Shown: positions 19,201 to 27,489, numbered from the stretch's first letter. The stretch is DNA of 64,000 nt from Rhodohalobacter sulfatireducens (GCF_022012475.1 NZ_JAKLWS010000014.1:38873-102872), one strand, 5' to 3'. The notes: generated by a model from the letters alone, not told the origin. Made by a program: numbers and translations.

Positions 19201-19495
19201 AAACTGCAATCTCATAGGTTCCTTCAATAGATGAAGCAACGCCACGGTCAGTATTAGGAACCGTAATGTTTACACCCGGCAAAGTTTCACCCGTCATCGC
19301 ATCCCTAACGGTACCTGTGATTGTTTCTTGTAGTGATTGTATCGCTGATTCAGATTGGAACTCAACCTTTCCTTCTGTACCATCGTAAACAGTTGCAAGT
19401 GTACTGTTGTCCTGAGCCTGCAGATCTACTGATGCAGCAAGCTGGAATAGCAATAGTATCACGATGAGTCGTATCATTGTCGCCATTCGCTCCAT
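16295..19495 (-). CDS. SusC/RagA-family TonB-dependent outer-membrane transporter
   Basis: I chose the ATG at 19495 (1066 residues) because it follows an AAAGGAAAAC ribosome-binding sequence and starts a good signal peptide, MERMATMIRLIVILLLFQLA; an in-frame start at 19564 adds a low-complexity Asn/Lys tract. After the signal come a carboxypeptidase-regulatory-like beta domain (TGTVRDAMTGETLPGVNITV), the plug domain with the SusC signature (NPRDVENISVLKDASAAIYGSRAANGV split around Asp-Ala-Ser) and a 22-strand barrel ending in LAF. Partnered with SusD it imports oligomers through the outer membrane using TonB energy. A TAAATTTG element on the reverse strand at 19562-19569 could be its -7 box. 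Confidence 0.95.
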   Translation of the reverse strand: MERMATMIRLIVILLLFQLAASVDLQAQDNSTLATVYDGTEGKVEFQSESAIQSLQETITGTVRDAMTGETLPGVNITVPNTDRGVASSIEGTYEIAVSSLSDTLIFSYVGYQSQTVPINGRTTIDIELEMDIYQAEDIVVVGYGTQSRETLSGSVSSVSGERIQQIPVTNMANSLTGQLPGIVTVNQSGLPGDDGALIRIRGESTLNDNRPLIVIDGVPDRSGGLDRINPRDVENISVLKDASAAIYGSRAANGVILITTKRGRSGAPQFTLDFNQGFNQPSRVPDMADAETYMTMLNEIDSYRGLQPRYTQDQINCHAQVQDEWLCPDTDWFGEALKDVSYQTRTDMSVAGGSENFRYYLSFSGLTEDGFYDNSAVGYNEYSFRSNLDGQLSENISLSVDLLGRFEDRNFPTESAGATFRMLMRGKPNEHGFWPNGLPAPDIENGTNPVVTGTDATGYDRDDRYYFQSNAKLRVEVPNVEGLSVTGTVVYDKDFRNRKFWQTPWTLYDLAGFDTNGDGQPDGMDTGGTPIFNESLVPNQDARLQQWSDEGQNTLMNLLVNYDVDFENHSFTALLGTERQNIQNSGFYAFRRFFPTTQIDQLSFGGEDQQNIEGGSSSLGDDIERPNKAVRQNFFTRLNYNYQSKYLVEVIARYDGSYIFPEGNRYGFFPSVSVGWRLTQEDWFQDAVSLFDELKVRASYGQTGNDRIEEWQFLSTYQFGAGHVFGGSSVQSIFPARTPNPDVSWEVSNQFNVGIESSMFDNRFTLEVDYFNELREDILWFRNASVPQTAGINLPRENIGEVRAKGFDGRIGWRQQFSTDFVLDISLNGGYAENEIKFWDEPPGAPEWQQSTGRRMQSPLLYNVIGVFSDQAEVDSYPHWSGARPGDLIFEDVNGDGQINADDRIRVERNGVPKWNGGLNISGQFRNFDFVMLFQGAAGASQWIQTQSGDFGNYLNDFAKKRWTPDNPNASGPRAFNRADEYWIRNQNTYFYMDTDYIRLKNLEIGYNLPQNLTSSLGINRMRVYANGFNLLTFSDFPLDPEARNASGSYYPQKRVMNLGLSLAF

Positions 19496-19564
19496 GTTTT
19501 CCTTTTTTTTGTTGTTATTGTTTTTGGTAGATGTTGTGGTTCGGTTCACAAGGCCTTCATACAA

Positions 19565-20137
19565 ATTTATTTAATCAATTATGCATGCATTGTAGTTTTA
19601 TATACTCCAAATGCTCATTTAATTCAGTAGACGGTACACATTACACAACAAGCGGAAAAATCCAATACAAACTTTTAAAAAATTTAAAATCCAAATCCCA
19701 TTTCTTCTTCATTCAGGCAAATAAATGAACAAATTTTAACAACCTGATATTATCCACCTATGATCTTCAGCGAGTACTTTTCCCACTAATGCCATGATAT
19801 TTTTACAGAAAAAATATTTTACCAATTGTCCACGTACAAAATTTAGTTGACTTACGCACTTTTTATGAATGGAAAATGCGAATATGCAAAAGCGCTTTCA
19901 TAAAAAAATAAATTCCTAGGAACTTTCAAATAAAATTTCCAAACTTTTTGAAAAAGGTATCTTTATTAAACCTTTTATTTATCCGCACAAATTTATTTTA
20001 TCCAATTATTGAGCATTTATTCAGAATAAAAAAATTTGTTTATCGCAAGATATTGAACGATTAGCCATCAATAATGCATCTTTGAAGCGATAAATGCTGA
20101 AAAAATACCCTAAGTCTAAAAGTTGCGGATATATTAT
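19565..20137. other. AT-rich upstream region of the SusC operon
   Basis: This 573-base stretch should contain the SusC promoter. It has a TAAATTTG sequence on the reverse strand at 19562-19569 at its edge and an AAAGCGCTTT palindrome at 19889-19898. No additional coding sequence was seen, although the 3' part of the broken cytochrome-like gene may extend into it in degraded form. Confidence 0.4.
19889..19898. promoter_or_regulatory. Possible LacI/GalR-type operator upstream of SusC
   Basis: AAAGCGCTTT in the context TGCAAAAGCGCTTTCAT, close to the TGAAAGCGCTTTCA form favoured by LacI/GalR-family regulators. It lies about 390 bases before the SusC start on the regulatory side of the operon. 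No LacI-family gene is in the window. Confidence 0.4.
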
Positions 20138-20456
20138 TTAGAGTATCTGAAATTCTCTCTCCAGCAGAAAACCAAAATCATGATCGCTGGCCCTTGATCT
20201 ATCATTGATGTAAAACAATTCTGCTAACGGCCTGAAATCCTTTAATACGCTTGGTTTTACATGGTAAAAGGTCAGGGCTGGAACTCTATGACAGCTTCCA
20301 CAATATATTGTTGATAATTGTTTCCCCTCTAGAATATGGGAATAATTGATTGACTGGCCTTTGCCATTACCTGTTTTTTTATTTAATTGGAAAAAGATTA
20401 TAAGTACTAGCAGAATGCCTGTAAGACCGAACAATACTTTTTTTTAAAGCACTCAT
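20138..20456 (-). pseudogene. Broken cytochrome-c-like gene with an A8 slippery run
   Basis: From the ATG at 20456 the frame reads MSALKK and then hits a run of eight A residues (T8 at 20438-20445 forward). Removing one A gives a clean N-terminal membrane anchor, VLFGLTGILLVLIIFFQL, followed by GKQLSTIYCGSCHRVPA, which holds a CxxCH haem c site. This resembles the start of cytochrome modules that accompany CRTAC1-type proteins. Past the CxxCH the frame gives an unrecognised tail and stops at 20138. A second shift near VPA would restore a PDLLP-like stretch. Without correction the only start is a TTG at 20434. It is therefore probably a pseudogene; slippage-controlled expression of a short haem protein is less likely. 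Confidence 0.55.
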
Positions 20457-20546
20457 ACTGATGAATTATTATCCTATAGATAGATGAGTTCTAGCATAAG
20501 GATATGCAATTTTCTATTATGTATTTTTTTCTAATCAATTCATAAC

Positions 20547-22289
20547 ATGCACGCCAAGAAGTTCCTATCAAAACGGTTTTCTCTGCCTTTAACCACTTTA
20601 ATCATCATTTTAGGATGTGTACTGTGTTTGATAATTCTCCAGATTTCTGGAGCTTATCAAATATCTTTCCTTCAAAAATTATTTTCTTCAGGGCCAACAT
20701 TTCAATTGGCAGATGTATCCAGTCAAGCCGGTATCAACTCGTATTCCAGACCTCCGATCAATCAAGCCAACACCAGTTACCTGGAAGTAATGGAGGGGGG
20801 TGTAGCTGTTGGTGATATTGACAGTGATGGCTGGGAAGATTTTTTCCTGCCAAATTTAGGTTTATCAGACTCCTCATCTGCCGTACGAACTTTATCATCT
20901 GCACTTTTTAGAAATCTTGGAAACGGTAAATTTGAAGATATTACTGTAAAAAGTGGTCTTGACGATATTCCCGGGTACCCGGTAGGTGCACTTTTTTTTG
21001 ATTACAATAACGATGGACACCAGGATCTATATGTATCTGCTTATGGTGGAGGGCAACTTTTCAGAAATGATAGCGGTTCATTTACAAATGTAACAGAATT
21101 TGCCGGGCTCAGCCTTCAGGGATATTGTGGCGAATTAGACTGCTTTACTGCTGCAGCTTCCACTGCTGATTATGACCGCGACGGACATCTTGATCTCTTG
21201 GTTGTGAATAACGTAAACTGGAATATTGATGATCCCAGATATTATGGACAGGGAACACTGATCCCTATACATTATTCCGGCCAGCCAACTATACTATTTC
21301 GAAATAATGGAGATGGTACATTTTCAAATGTTTCGGAACAGAGTAGTGTAACGAACCAAGATCAACAGGGGCACCGGGAAGATGGAAAAGGACTTTCCGC
21401 CGTATGGTCGGACTTAAATAATGATGGTTGGCCTGATATATATATTGCGAATGATATGACTCCCAACAGGTTGTACATCAATAAAAAGGATGGGACATTT
21501 TCTGAGATTGGAATCGCCGCACATGTAAATGAATCAAAAAGCAGCATGGGAGTAGATGATGGAGACTTCAATCATAATGGAAACTACGATCTGCTAACAA
21601 CAAATTTAATTGGACAGATGACCAGCCTTTTTCAAAATTATGGGAATCTCCGTTTCGATTATGTTACATACCATACCGGTATAATGCCCTCTGAACGGGT
21701 ATCAGGATGGGGAATTGTTTTTGTGGACTTGAATTTGGATGGACTCCAGGATATTGCCATGGGTAGCGGGGCGCTTTGGGATCCCGAGGATGAACTCGAA
21801 AATAAAAACCTCATATTTTTAAACAGTATGAATAATGGTTTTAAGAATGTCACAGACGATGTTATTAATTTTTCTAATTCTGCACTAACCCGCGGGTTGG
21901 CTGTTATTGATTTTGACCGTTCCGGAACTCCGGATCTTATCTATTCAAATATTGACGGGACACCTTCACAACTCATACAAAATCTCTCATCCGGACATAA
22001 CTGGCTTCGGGTTGATTTGGAAGGTGTTCAATCCAACCGGGATGCGATTGGAACTAAAGTCATTCTAAACAGGAAAGATGGTTTTCAGCAAATTCAAACT
22101 GTGAAAGCAGGAAATTCTTATACAAGTACGAGTAGTAAATCTCTTTTTTTGGGGTTAAAAAACTCGGAAGTAGAAAATATGATTATCCAGTGGCCATCAG
22201 AACTAACTGACACTTTAACTAATATCGAGAGTAACACGATTCTTCTAATAAAAGAGAATGAAGGAATCGTTCAACAAGATGCAGGTTAA
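20547..22289 (+). CDS. CRTAC1-family protein (FG-GAP repeats plus ASPIC/UnbV domain)
   Basis: A 580-residue protein with an N-terminal membrane-spanning signal anchor (about 15-38), then seven or so FG-GAP/VCBS blades (DIDSDGWED, DYNNDGHQD, DYDRDGHLD, DLNNDGWPD, DLNLDGLQD, DFDRSGTPD). A C-terminal ASPIC/UnbV domain spans about 490-570 (WLRVDLEGVQSNRDAIGTKV). It is likely exported and calcium-binding. The gene is divergent from the broken cytochrome-like gene and the SusCD operon. Its similarity to each half of the 1232-residue lipoprotein suggests both belong to one uptake locus. No enzymatic activity can be assigned. Confidence 0.88.
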   Translation: MHAKKFLSKRFSLPLTTLIIILGCVLCLIILQISGAYQISFLQKLFSSGPTFQLADVSSQAGINSYSRPPINQANTSYLEVMEGGVAVGDIDSDGWEDFFLPNLGLSDSSSAVRTLSSALFRNLGNGKFEDITVKSGLDDIPGYPVGALFFDYNNDGHQDLYVSAYGGGQLFRNDSGSFTNVTEFAGLSLQGYCGELDCFTAAASTADYDRDGHLDLLVVNNVNWNIDDPRYYGQGTLIPIHYSGQPTILFRNNGDGTFSNVSEQSSVTNQDQQGHREDGKGLSAVWSDLNNDGWPDIYIANDMTPNRLYINKKDGTFSEIGIAAHVNESKSSMGVDDGDFNHNGNYDLLTTNLIGQMTSLFQNYGNLRFDYVTYHTGIMPSERVSGWGIVFVDLNLDGLQDIAMGSGALWDPEDELENKNLIFLNSMNNGFKNVTDDVINFSNSALTRGLAVIDFDRSGTPDLIYSNIDGTPSQLIQNLSSGHNWLRVDLEGVQSNRDAIGTKVILNRKDGFQQIQTVKAGNSYTSTSSKSLFLGLKNSEVENMIIQWPSELTDTLTNIESNTILLIKENEGIVQQDAG

Positions 22290-22392
22290 AATAGCTGCTA
22301 CCAATATTTTTAAGAATTGAAAAAGTTCTTGCAAGTGACAGAAAAATCCGTTTATTAAAACAGATGTCTACTAATTTAAACGGGAGGAAAAT

Positions 22393-22833
22393 ATGAAAGT
22401 AATCGATTTGCTCAATAAGAAGGGAAATGAGATATACTCTATTGGTTCAGATGATACAGTTTACGATGCCATCAAAAAAATGTCGGAGCTTGGCATTGGT
22501 GTACTTTTAGTGATTGATGATGAAAAACTAAACGGAATAATTTCTGAACGAGATTACAGGGATAAAGTGATATTGAAAGGCCGTCATTCTAAAAATACAC
22601 CTGTAAAAGATATCATGACCTCCAGCGTGTTCTGTGTAAACTCCAACGATGATGTGAAATTATGCATGAAACTGATGACCGAACATAAAATTCGTCATCT
22701 GCCGGTTTTAGATGACAATGAGTTGAGCGGAATTATCTCAATTGGTGATGTTGTAAAATCGGTAATCGATCAGCAAAAGGTAGAGATCAATTCACTCCGC
22801 AATTATATTGCAGGCGGCAGTTACCCGGGATGA
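22393..22833 (+). CDS. Two-CBS-domain protein
   Basis: 146 residues made almost entirely of a tandem CBS (Bateman) module: CBS1 at about 8-62 with LLVIDDEKLNGIISERDY, CBS2 at about 74-128 with HLPVLDDNELSGIISIGDVV. Stand-alone Bateman modules bind adenine nucleotides and regulate partners; the partner is not indicated by the neighbourhood. A strong ribosome-binding sequence (GGGAGGAAA) precedes the ATG. Single-gene unit. Confidence 0.93.
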   Translation: MKVIDLLNKKGNEIYSIGSDDTVYDAIKKMSELGIGVLLVIDDEKLNGIISERDYRDKVILKGRHSKNTPVKDIMTSSVFCVNSNDDVKLCMKLMTEHKIRHLPVLDDNELSGIISIGDVVKSVIDQQKVEINSLRNYIAGGSYPG

Positions 22834-22845
22834 ATAACTTTGTAA

Positions 22846-22864
22846 ATCGGCTCGTCGAGCCGAT
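22846..22864. repeat. Dispersed palindrome family B, copy 1
   Basis: ATCGGCTCG-T-CGAGCCGAT, a perfect 9-bp palindrome 13 bases after the CBS gene stop. Confidence 0.7.
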
Positions 22865-22889
22865 AAATAACCTATCTAGATCACATAAA

Positions 22890-22914
22890 TGGCATCAACG
22901 ACCCCGCTTGTGCC
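22890..22914. repeat. Dispersed palindrome family A, copy 2 (degenerate left arm)
   Basis: TGGCATCAACGACCCCGCTTGTGCC: the right arm CCGCTTGTGCC is intact while the left arm has decayed from GGCGCAAGCG. Confidence 0.5.
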
Positions 22915-23069
22915 CTTTTTCAATCGGCCAGGAGTAAGAAACCTGTCAGAGTCCTATGGATCTTGATTGAATTACAAATGTTTAAGTAGCATATAAACGA
23001 CAAAGAGAATCCCGGCAGAATTTTGATTCTTTCAAACTCCGCCTGGTTCTTTATATACTTTTTTTAATC

Positions 23070-23088
23070 CACGGCTCAGCGAGCCGTG
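23070..23088. repeat. Dispersed palindrome family B, copy 2
   Basis: CACGGCTC-agc-GAGCCGTG, a perfect 8-bp stem with a 3-base loop. Confidence 0.7.
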
Positions 23089-23105
23089 CTACATTCAAAT
23101 TATTG

Positions 23106-23130
23106 CTGGCGCAAGCGTTCCGCTTGTACC
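23106..23130. repeat. Dispersed palindrome family A, copy 3
   Basis: TGGCGCAAGCG, TTC, CGCTTGTACC: core arms GCAAGCG/CGCTTGT nearly perfect. Confidence 0.7.
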
Positions 23131-23170
23131 CTTTCGACTCTGCCAGGTTCTTTATCTACTTTTAAAAATA

Positions 23171-23209
23171 ACGGCTCAGACCCAAAGGGAGGCCTTTGGC
23201 CCGAGCCGT
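23171..23209 (-). repeat. Dispersed palindrome family B, copy 3, possible pccB terminator
   Basis: ACGGCTC pairs with GAGCCGT and encloses a second stem CCAAAGG/CCTTTGG. The composite hairpin sits 8 bases past the carboxylase stop and is followed on the reverse strand by TTATTTTTAAA, so it may double as its terminator. Confidence 0.6.
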
Positions 23210-23216
23210 GCTGCGT

Positions 23217-24767
23217 TTAAATCGGTAAGTTATCGTGCTTTTTCTTCGGAATGGTATCAACCTTATTTTGGCAAACTTCAAAAGCCTTAATCAGTTTTTC
23301 TCTTGTTTCCGAGGGTAAAATCACATCGTCAATAAATCCGCGAGCGGCGGCCCTATATGGATGTGCAAACTCTTCGTTGTATTCATCCTCCAGTTCCTTT
23401 TGCTTCTCCTCGGGATTATCTGCATTTGAAATTTCTTTCCTGAATATGATTTCAACGGCACCTTTTGTACCCATTACAGCAATTTCTGAAGTTGGCCACG
23501 CAACGTTATAATCTGCACGGATATGTTTGGAGTTCATTACATCGTATGCTCCTCCATATGCCTTCCGTGTAATAACGGTCATTTTAGGTACAGTAGCCTC
23601 ACAAAATGCATAGAGAAGTTTTGCACCATGTTTGATAATGCCACCCCATTCCTGGTCTGTACCCGGCAAGAAGCCCGGAACATCCTCAAAAACAACCAAT
23701 GGAATATTGAATGCATCACAGAAACGAACAAAACGGGCACCTTTCAAAGATGCATCGATATCGAGTACTCCGGCCAGTGATAAAGGTTGATTTGCAACAA
23801 TACCTACTGTACGTCCATCAAGCCTGGCAAAGCCAACTACAAGATTATCCGCGTAATTTTCATGGATCTCATAAAACGAGCCTTTGTCCATTACCCCTTC
23901 AATTGCATCCTTAATATCGTATGGCTTATTGGGGTTCAATGGAACCAATTCATCCAGGTTTGCTGCTTTTTTTGAATCCGGTTCAACCGAATTTTGCTCA
24001 GGTACTTTTTCCTCACAATTTTGAGGTATATAGGTCATCATCTGGCGAATTTGTCGCAGGCACTCGGCGTCATTTTCGGTAGTGACATGAGCTACACCCG
24101 ATTTCGTACCGTGCGCACTTGCACCGCCTAAATCTTCAGACGTTACCTCTTCGTGCGTCACTGTTTTTACCACGTTGGGACCCGTTACAAACATGTAACT
24201 TGTGTTTTTCACCATAAATACAAAATCAGTCAGTGCCGGGCTGTACACAGCTCCTCCTGCACAGGGACCCATTACAGCTGATATTTGCGGCACAACACCG
24301 GATGCCATTGAATTTCTCCAGAACACCTCTGCATATCCACCAAGAGAGCTTACACCTTCCTGGATTCTCGCTCCTCCCGAGTCGTTCAACCCGATGATAG
24401 GAACCCCGTTTTTCATGGCAAGATCCATAATCTTGCAAATTTTCTCAGCATGTGTTTCTGAGAGGGATCCACCGAATACTGTAAAATCCTGACTAAATAT
24501 ATAGACAGGCCGCCCTTCAATTTTTGCAAAACCGGTTACAACACCATCTCCCAGTACCTGTTGTCCGTCCAGGCCAAATGCCTGGCTTCTGTGAGTGACA
24601 AAGGCATCTATCTCTTCGAAACTGCCTTTATCCACGAGAATATCAATCCGTTCCCTGGCCGTAAGTTTCCCCTTTTTATGTTGTTTTTCGATTCGGACTT
24701 TACCACCGCCCTTTTTCGCTTCCTCTCTTAGTTTTTGTAGTCGCTCTACTTTTCCGTTTGTTGCCAT
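23217..24767 (-). CDS. pccB: Acyl-CoA carboxylase, carboxyltransferase (beta) subunit
   Basis: A 516-residue carboxyltransferase of the propionyl-CoA/methylmalonyl-CoA family, the usual length for biotin-dependent acyl-CoA carboxylase beta chains. The N-terminal crotonase-like half has the oxyanion loop [16 protein letters not shown]. The C-terminal half has [30 protein letters not shown] with the second acyl/biotin-site glycines, and [13 protein letters not shown]. It transfers carboxyl from carboxybiotin to propionyl- or a related acyl-CoA in the cytosol. The alpha chain (biotin carboxylase plus carrier) is not in the window. It follows the acidic unknown gene by 21 bases on the same strand, so the two are probably co-transcribed. 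Substrate assignment is by family resemblance. Confidence 0.92.
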   Translation of the reverse strand: MATNGKVERLQKLREEAKKGGGKVRIEKQHKKGKLTARERIDILVDKGSFEEIDAFVTHRSQAFGLDGQQVLGDGVVTGFAKIEGRPVYIFSQDFTVFGGSLSETHAEKICKIMDLAMKNGVPIIGLNDSGGARIQEGVSSLGGYAEVFWRNSMASGVVPQISAVMGPCAGGAVYSPALTDFVFMVKNTSYMFVTGPNVVKTVTHEEVTSEDLGGASAHGTKSGVAHVTTENDAECLRQIRQMMTYIPQNCEEKVPEQNSVEPDSKKAANLDELVPLNPNKPYDIKDAIEGVMDKGSFYEIHENYADNLVVGFARLDGRTVGIVANQPLSLAGVLDIDASLKGARFVRFCDAFNIPLVVFEDVPGFLPGTDQEWGGIIKHGAKLLYAFCEATVPKMTVITRKAYGGAYDVMNSKHIRADYNVAWPTSEIAVMGTKGAVEIIFRKEISNADNPEEKQKELEDEYNEEFAHPYRAAARGFIDDVILPSETREKLIKAFEVCQNKVDTIPKKKHDNLPI

Positions 24768-24788
24768 TTTTTATTCTCTGTTTTTTTG

Positions 24789-26732
24789 TTATGAATTATT
24801 TTCTAAGAAAAAACTGTGCAATCGATCTGTGAAATCAACTGCTGCTTCATCATATACATCTATATTATTTCTTGAAAAAACTTCTTTTTCCAGGTACATG
24901 GACGCCGATTTCCAATTGTCGTAATCCATAATATCCAATAATGCCTGCTCGTATGCCATCTCTGACCCTTTAAAAATTTCGTCCACAAACCGATCTTTCT
25001 CATCATCAAGCCAACCTGAAATATTCTCAATTTTTTCATCAGGATCTTGCTGCTCAGCTGTTAAATCATAAATCGGTTCTTCGATATATCCTTCATCTTC
25101 CTCCTCTGCAAAATCATCTCCAAAATCCTGTTCAAACTCACCATCGGGCTCCTTCTCAGATTCATCTTCATACTCGTAACCGGAATCGGTTTCAAGATCA
25201 TCTCTCTCCAAAAAGGACCGCCACATTGGCTGATCCTTCTCGTCTTCATCAGTAAGCTCCTCTGCGGAATCCGTTTCAAAGGATTCTACTTCATCCGATT
25301 CATTTTTTTCTTTATCCTGAGTTTCAATTTTAAATGATAATTCCTCCTCATTCTCATCATCTTCACTGAATTCTTCGAAATCGTTGAAGGATTTACCTTG
25401 TTCCTGAATTTCTGTTAAATCTTCTTTTACAAGGTTCATTTCATCGTAGATAGATGAAGGCTCATCCTTACCCGGGTCGTTTTCCTCTTCTGCAGACTCC
25501 GTAAGATCCTTTGGTGAATCTTCAACGTTTTCGTCTAATGTAAATTTACTGAGCAATGTGATTTTTTCAGGATCCTCATCTACGTCATCTTCATCATCTG
25601 GTACCGAGATCATCTGTTTATTCTGCGTTTCCTCAAACAGGTCATCTTCCCTGATTTCAGAAAACAGGTCTACAATATTTTCATCCCGATCGGATTTTTC
25701 ATCTTCACCATCTAAATCTGTCGGGTCATCGGGCTCGTCAAGTTCTTCATCAAATTCTTCTTCGTCAACTACTTCTTCACTCTCCGCCGATTGCATTCGT
25801 TCAACCGGCTCCGGTTCAGACTCTTCCAAATCTTCAGAACTTTCAGGCAGGAATTCTTCCTGATCCGGTTCTGAGTTTTCCTCTGTTTCACTCTCATCCG
25901 CTGTATTTATTTCTTCTTCGTCGAATGATTCTTCGTTCTCAACCTCCTTTTCTTTCTCTGCTTTCTCTTCACGCTGCACAAAAAGCTCCGGCTGATCCTC
26001 ATCTTCTATATCCAGTACATCTGCTGAACTCAGAACTTCGATCAATTCCGTGTCATTAAGATTCCCCTCAAGCTGTTCGAATTTTCGGGCGTAACCCGGT
26101 TTCTCTTTGTCTTCAAAGAAAATGCGGAATAATTCTGTATCCACAGAAGTTCCTGCCAGGTCAAACACAGGTTTGAGTACCTGCGCCCAATTGAGAGGAT
26201 GATAATTCTCTACCAAACGCTGATCGACTTTTGTAATTAATTCACGTGCTTGGTCAATACTAATCTCATCTTTCTGTTTTTTTTCCATGTATCTTACGAG
26301 TGCCAATCCAAGCTGTTTATTTACCTCGAGCGACTGCACTCGATCTTTAGCCGTTTGATACTCAATAATATCATGGGTTCGAAAAATAATATCGGGCAGA
26401 GACTGTCTTGGTCTTAACGCCAGTTCCAGGCACTCTTCGACAGCTTCTTCCAACAAATGAGAAAGTTTAGAAGCCGGAATTCGAAGGTGTTTCATAGATA
26501 TTTCAACAAAATCCTGCCAGGCTTGCCGGACCTCCTTTTCCAAAGGTTTAACCCACTCCGATTCAGGCATCTGAAGTTCGGAATTGATGGCCGAAAGCAC
26601 ATTTTTTCGAAGTGTTTCTGCAACAATATATGGAATGCCATATGTGAGCAGTTCCTCCGGGGTGAAAAATTGAGCTTGGTCGGGTAATTCCTGGAGGAGT
26701 TCTTGAGTTATTTGTTCTGAAATCTGCTCCAT
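24789..26732 (-). CDS. Unknown protein with long acidic low-complexity centre
   Basis: I do not recognise this 647-residue protein. Residues 1-255 are a helical, globular-looking domain (ELLTYGIPYIVAETLRKNV, LLEEAVEECLELALRPRQS, VLKPVFDLAG). About 255-575 is dominated by Glu, Asp and Ser with few hydrophobics and should be disordered and strongly negative. The last 70 residues are again structured (FKGSEMAYEQALLDIMDYDN, WKSASMYLEKEVF). No signal peptide or membrane segment is seen, so it is probably cytosolic. The acceptor-like N- and C-domains joined by an acidic tether recall scaffolds or charge-mimic proteins, but that is only a shape argument. It ends 21 bases before pccB and is divergent from the ABC ATPase. 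Confidence 0.8.
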   Translation of the reverse strand: MEQISEQITQELLQELPDQAQFFTPEELLTYGIPYIVAETLRKNVLSAINSELQMPESEWVKPLEKEVRQAWQDFVEISMKHLRIPASKLSHLLEEAVEECLELALRPRQSLPDIIFRTHDIIEYQTAKDRVQSLEVNKQLGLALVRYMEKKQKDEISIDQARELITKVDQRLVENYHPLNWAQVLKPVFDLAGTSVDTELFRIFFEDKEKPGYARKFEQLEGNLNDTELIEVLSSADVLDIEDEDQPELFVQREEKAEKEKEVENEESFDEEEINTADESETEENSEPDQEEFLPESSEDLEESEPEPVERMQSAESEEVVDEEEFDEELDEPDDPTDLDGEDEKSDRDENIVDLFSEIREDDLFEETQNKQMISVPDDEDDVDEDPEKITLLSKFTLDENVEDSPKDLTESAEEENDPGKDEPSSIYDEMNLVKEDLTEIQEQGKSFNDFEEFSEDDENEEELSFKIETQDKEKNESDEVESFETDSAEELTDEDEKDQPMWRSFLERDDLETDSGYEYEDESEKEPDGEFEQDFGDDFAEEEDEGYIEEPIYDLTAEQQDPDEKIENISGWLDDEKDRFVDEIFKGSEMAYEQALLDIMDYDNWKSASMYLEKEVFSRNNIDVYDEAAVDFTDRLHSFFLENNS

Positions 26733-26874
26733 AATCTGTTGAAGGATGAGGTTACATGACTAAATCTAAATGATGATATTTATTGTAATTTATCACATTT
26801 CCGATATCTTAGAAAATTAGAGCTTCATTTAAAAAATCTTTTCTTTTTGATGCTGCTCAGGCTACCTTTTATTG

Positions 26875-27489
26875 ATGATAAAACTGAAAGCTGACAACCT
26901 GGAAAAACGCTTTGGACGGAAAACTGTTTTCACCGACCTATCCTTTGAAACAGGTACACTGGTTCTAGGAATAGCGGGCGCAAACGGTTCCGGCAAGTCC
27001 ACGTTGTTAAAATGCCTGGCTGCTCTTCTAAAACCTACTTCAGGTTCTGTAAAATGGACTTTAAATGATCATGACATAAAAAGAACGGATTTAAAAAATT
27101 ACCTGGGCTTCGCTGCTCCATATATTCAACTATATGAGGAGTTAACGGTTCGAGAAAATCTTGAATTTATTCAGAATGTTCGTTCATTAAGTCAACAAAA
27201 GCCCTTATCGGATCTGCTTGAACCACTTGGGGCAAAAAAGCTATTGGATAACCATTTTGGTGAGCTTTCAACCGGGCAACAGCAGCGGATAAAATTGGCA
27301 GCAGCTATTATACATAACCCGGATATTTTATTATTGGATGAACCCGGATCGAATCTCGACGAAGCGGGAAAAAATATCATCACTTCCCTGGTTGCACAGT
27401 TTAAAAATTCAAATCGAATGGTGGTGATTGCTTCAAACCAACAGTATGAACTTGATCATTGCCATGAAATTATAGAACTAAAAAATTAA
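26875..27489 (+). CDS. ABC transporter ATP-binding protein, CcmA-like
   Basis: A 204-residue ATPase from the ATG at 26875 (an in-frame TTG precedes it by one codon). Walker A is GANGSGKST, the signature is ELSTGQQQRIKLAA, Walker B is ILLLDEPGSNLDEAG, and a switch His is replaced by Asn-Gln (VVIASNQQYELDH). Short length and the LGFAAPYIQLYEELTVRENL segment resemble CcmA, the ATPase of the cytochrome c maturation exporter. No membrane partner (CcmB) follows; the next gene is an aminopeptidase. It may work with a permease encoded elsewhere. The loss of the H-loop His suggests altered catalysis. Confidence 0.85.
   Translation: MIKLKADNLEKRFGRKTVFTDLSFETGTLVLGIAGANGSGKSTLLKCLAALLKPTSGSVKWTLNDHDIKRTDLKNYLGFAAPYIQLYEELTVRENLEFIQNVRSLSQQKPLSDLLEPLGAKKLLDNHFGELSTGQQQRIKLAAAIIHNPDILLLDEPGSNLDEAGKNIITSLVAQFKNSNRMVVIASNQQYELDHCHEIIELKN

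Larger units (their letters stand above)
22834..23216. other. Repeat-rich intergenic region
   Basis: These 383 bases between convergent genes hold three family B palindromes (22846, 23070, 23171) and two family A palindromes (22890, 23106). Two nearly repeated segments, CCTGGTTCTTTATATACTTTT and CAGGTTCTTTATCTACTTTT, occur around 23043 and 23145, so part of the region is a local duplication. No coding sequence was seen. Confidence 0.6.

Noticed and set aside
25558..25863. Ser-rich forward frame of 101 codons
   Set aside because: It is the antisense of the Glu/Asp-codon-rich centre of the acidic protein; Glu and Asp codons read as Ser in reverse.
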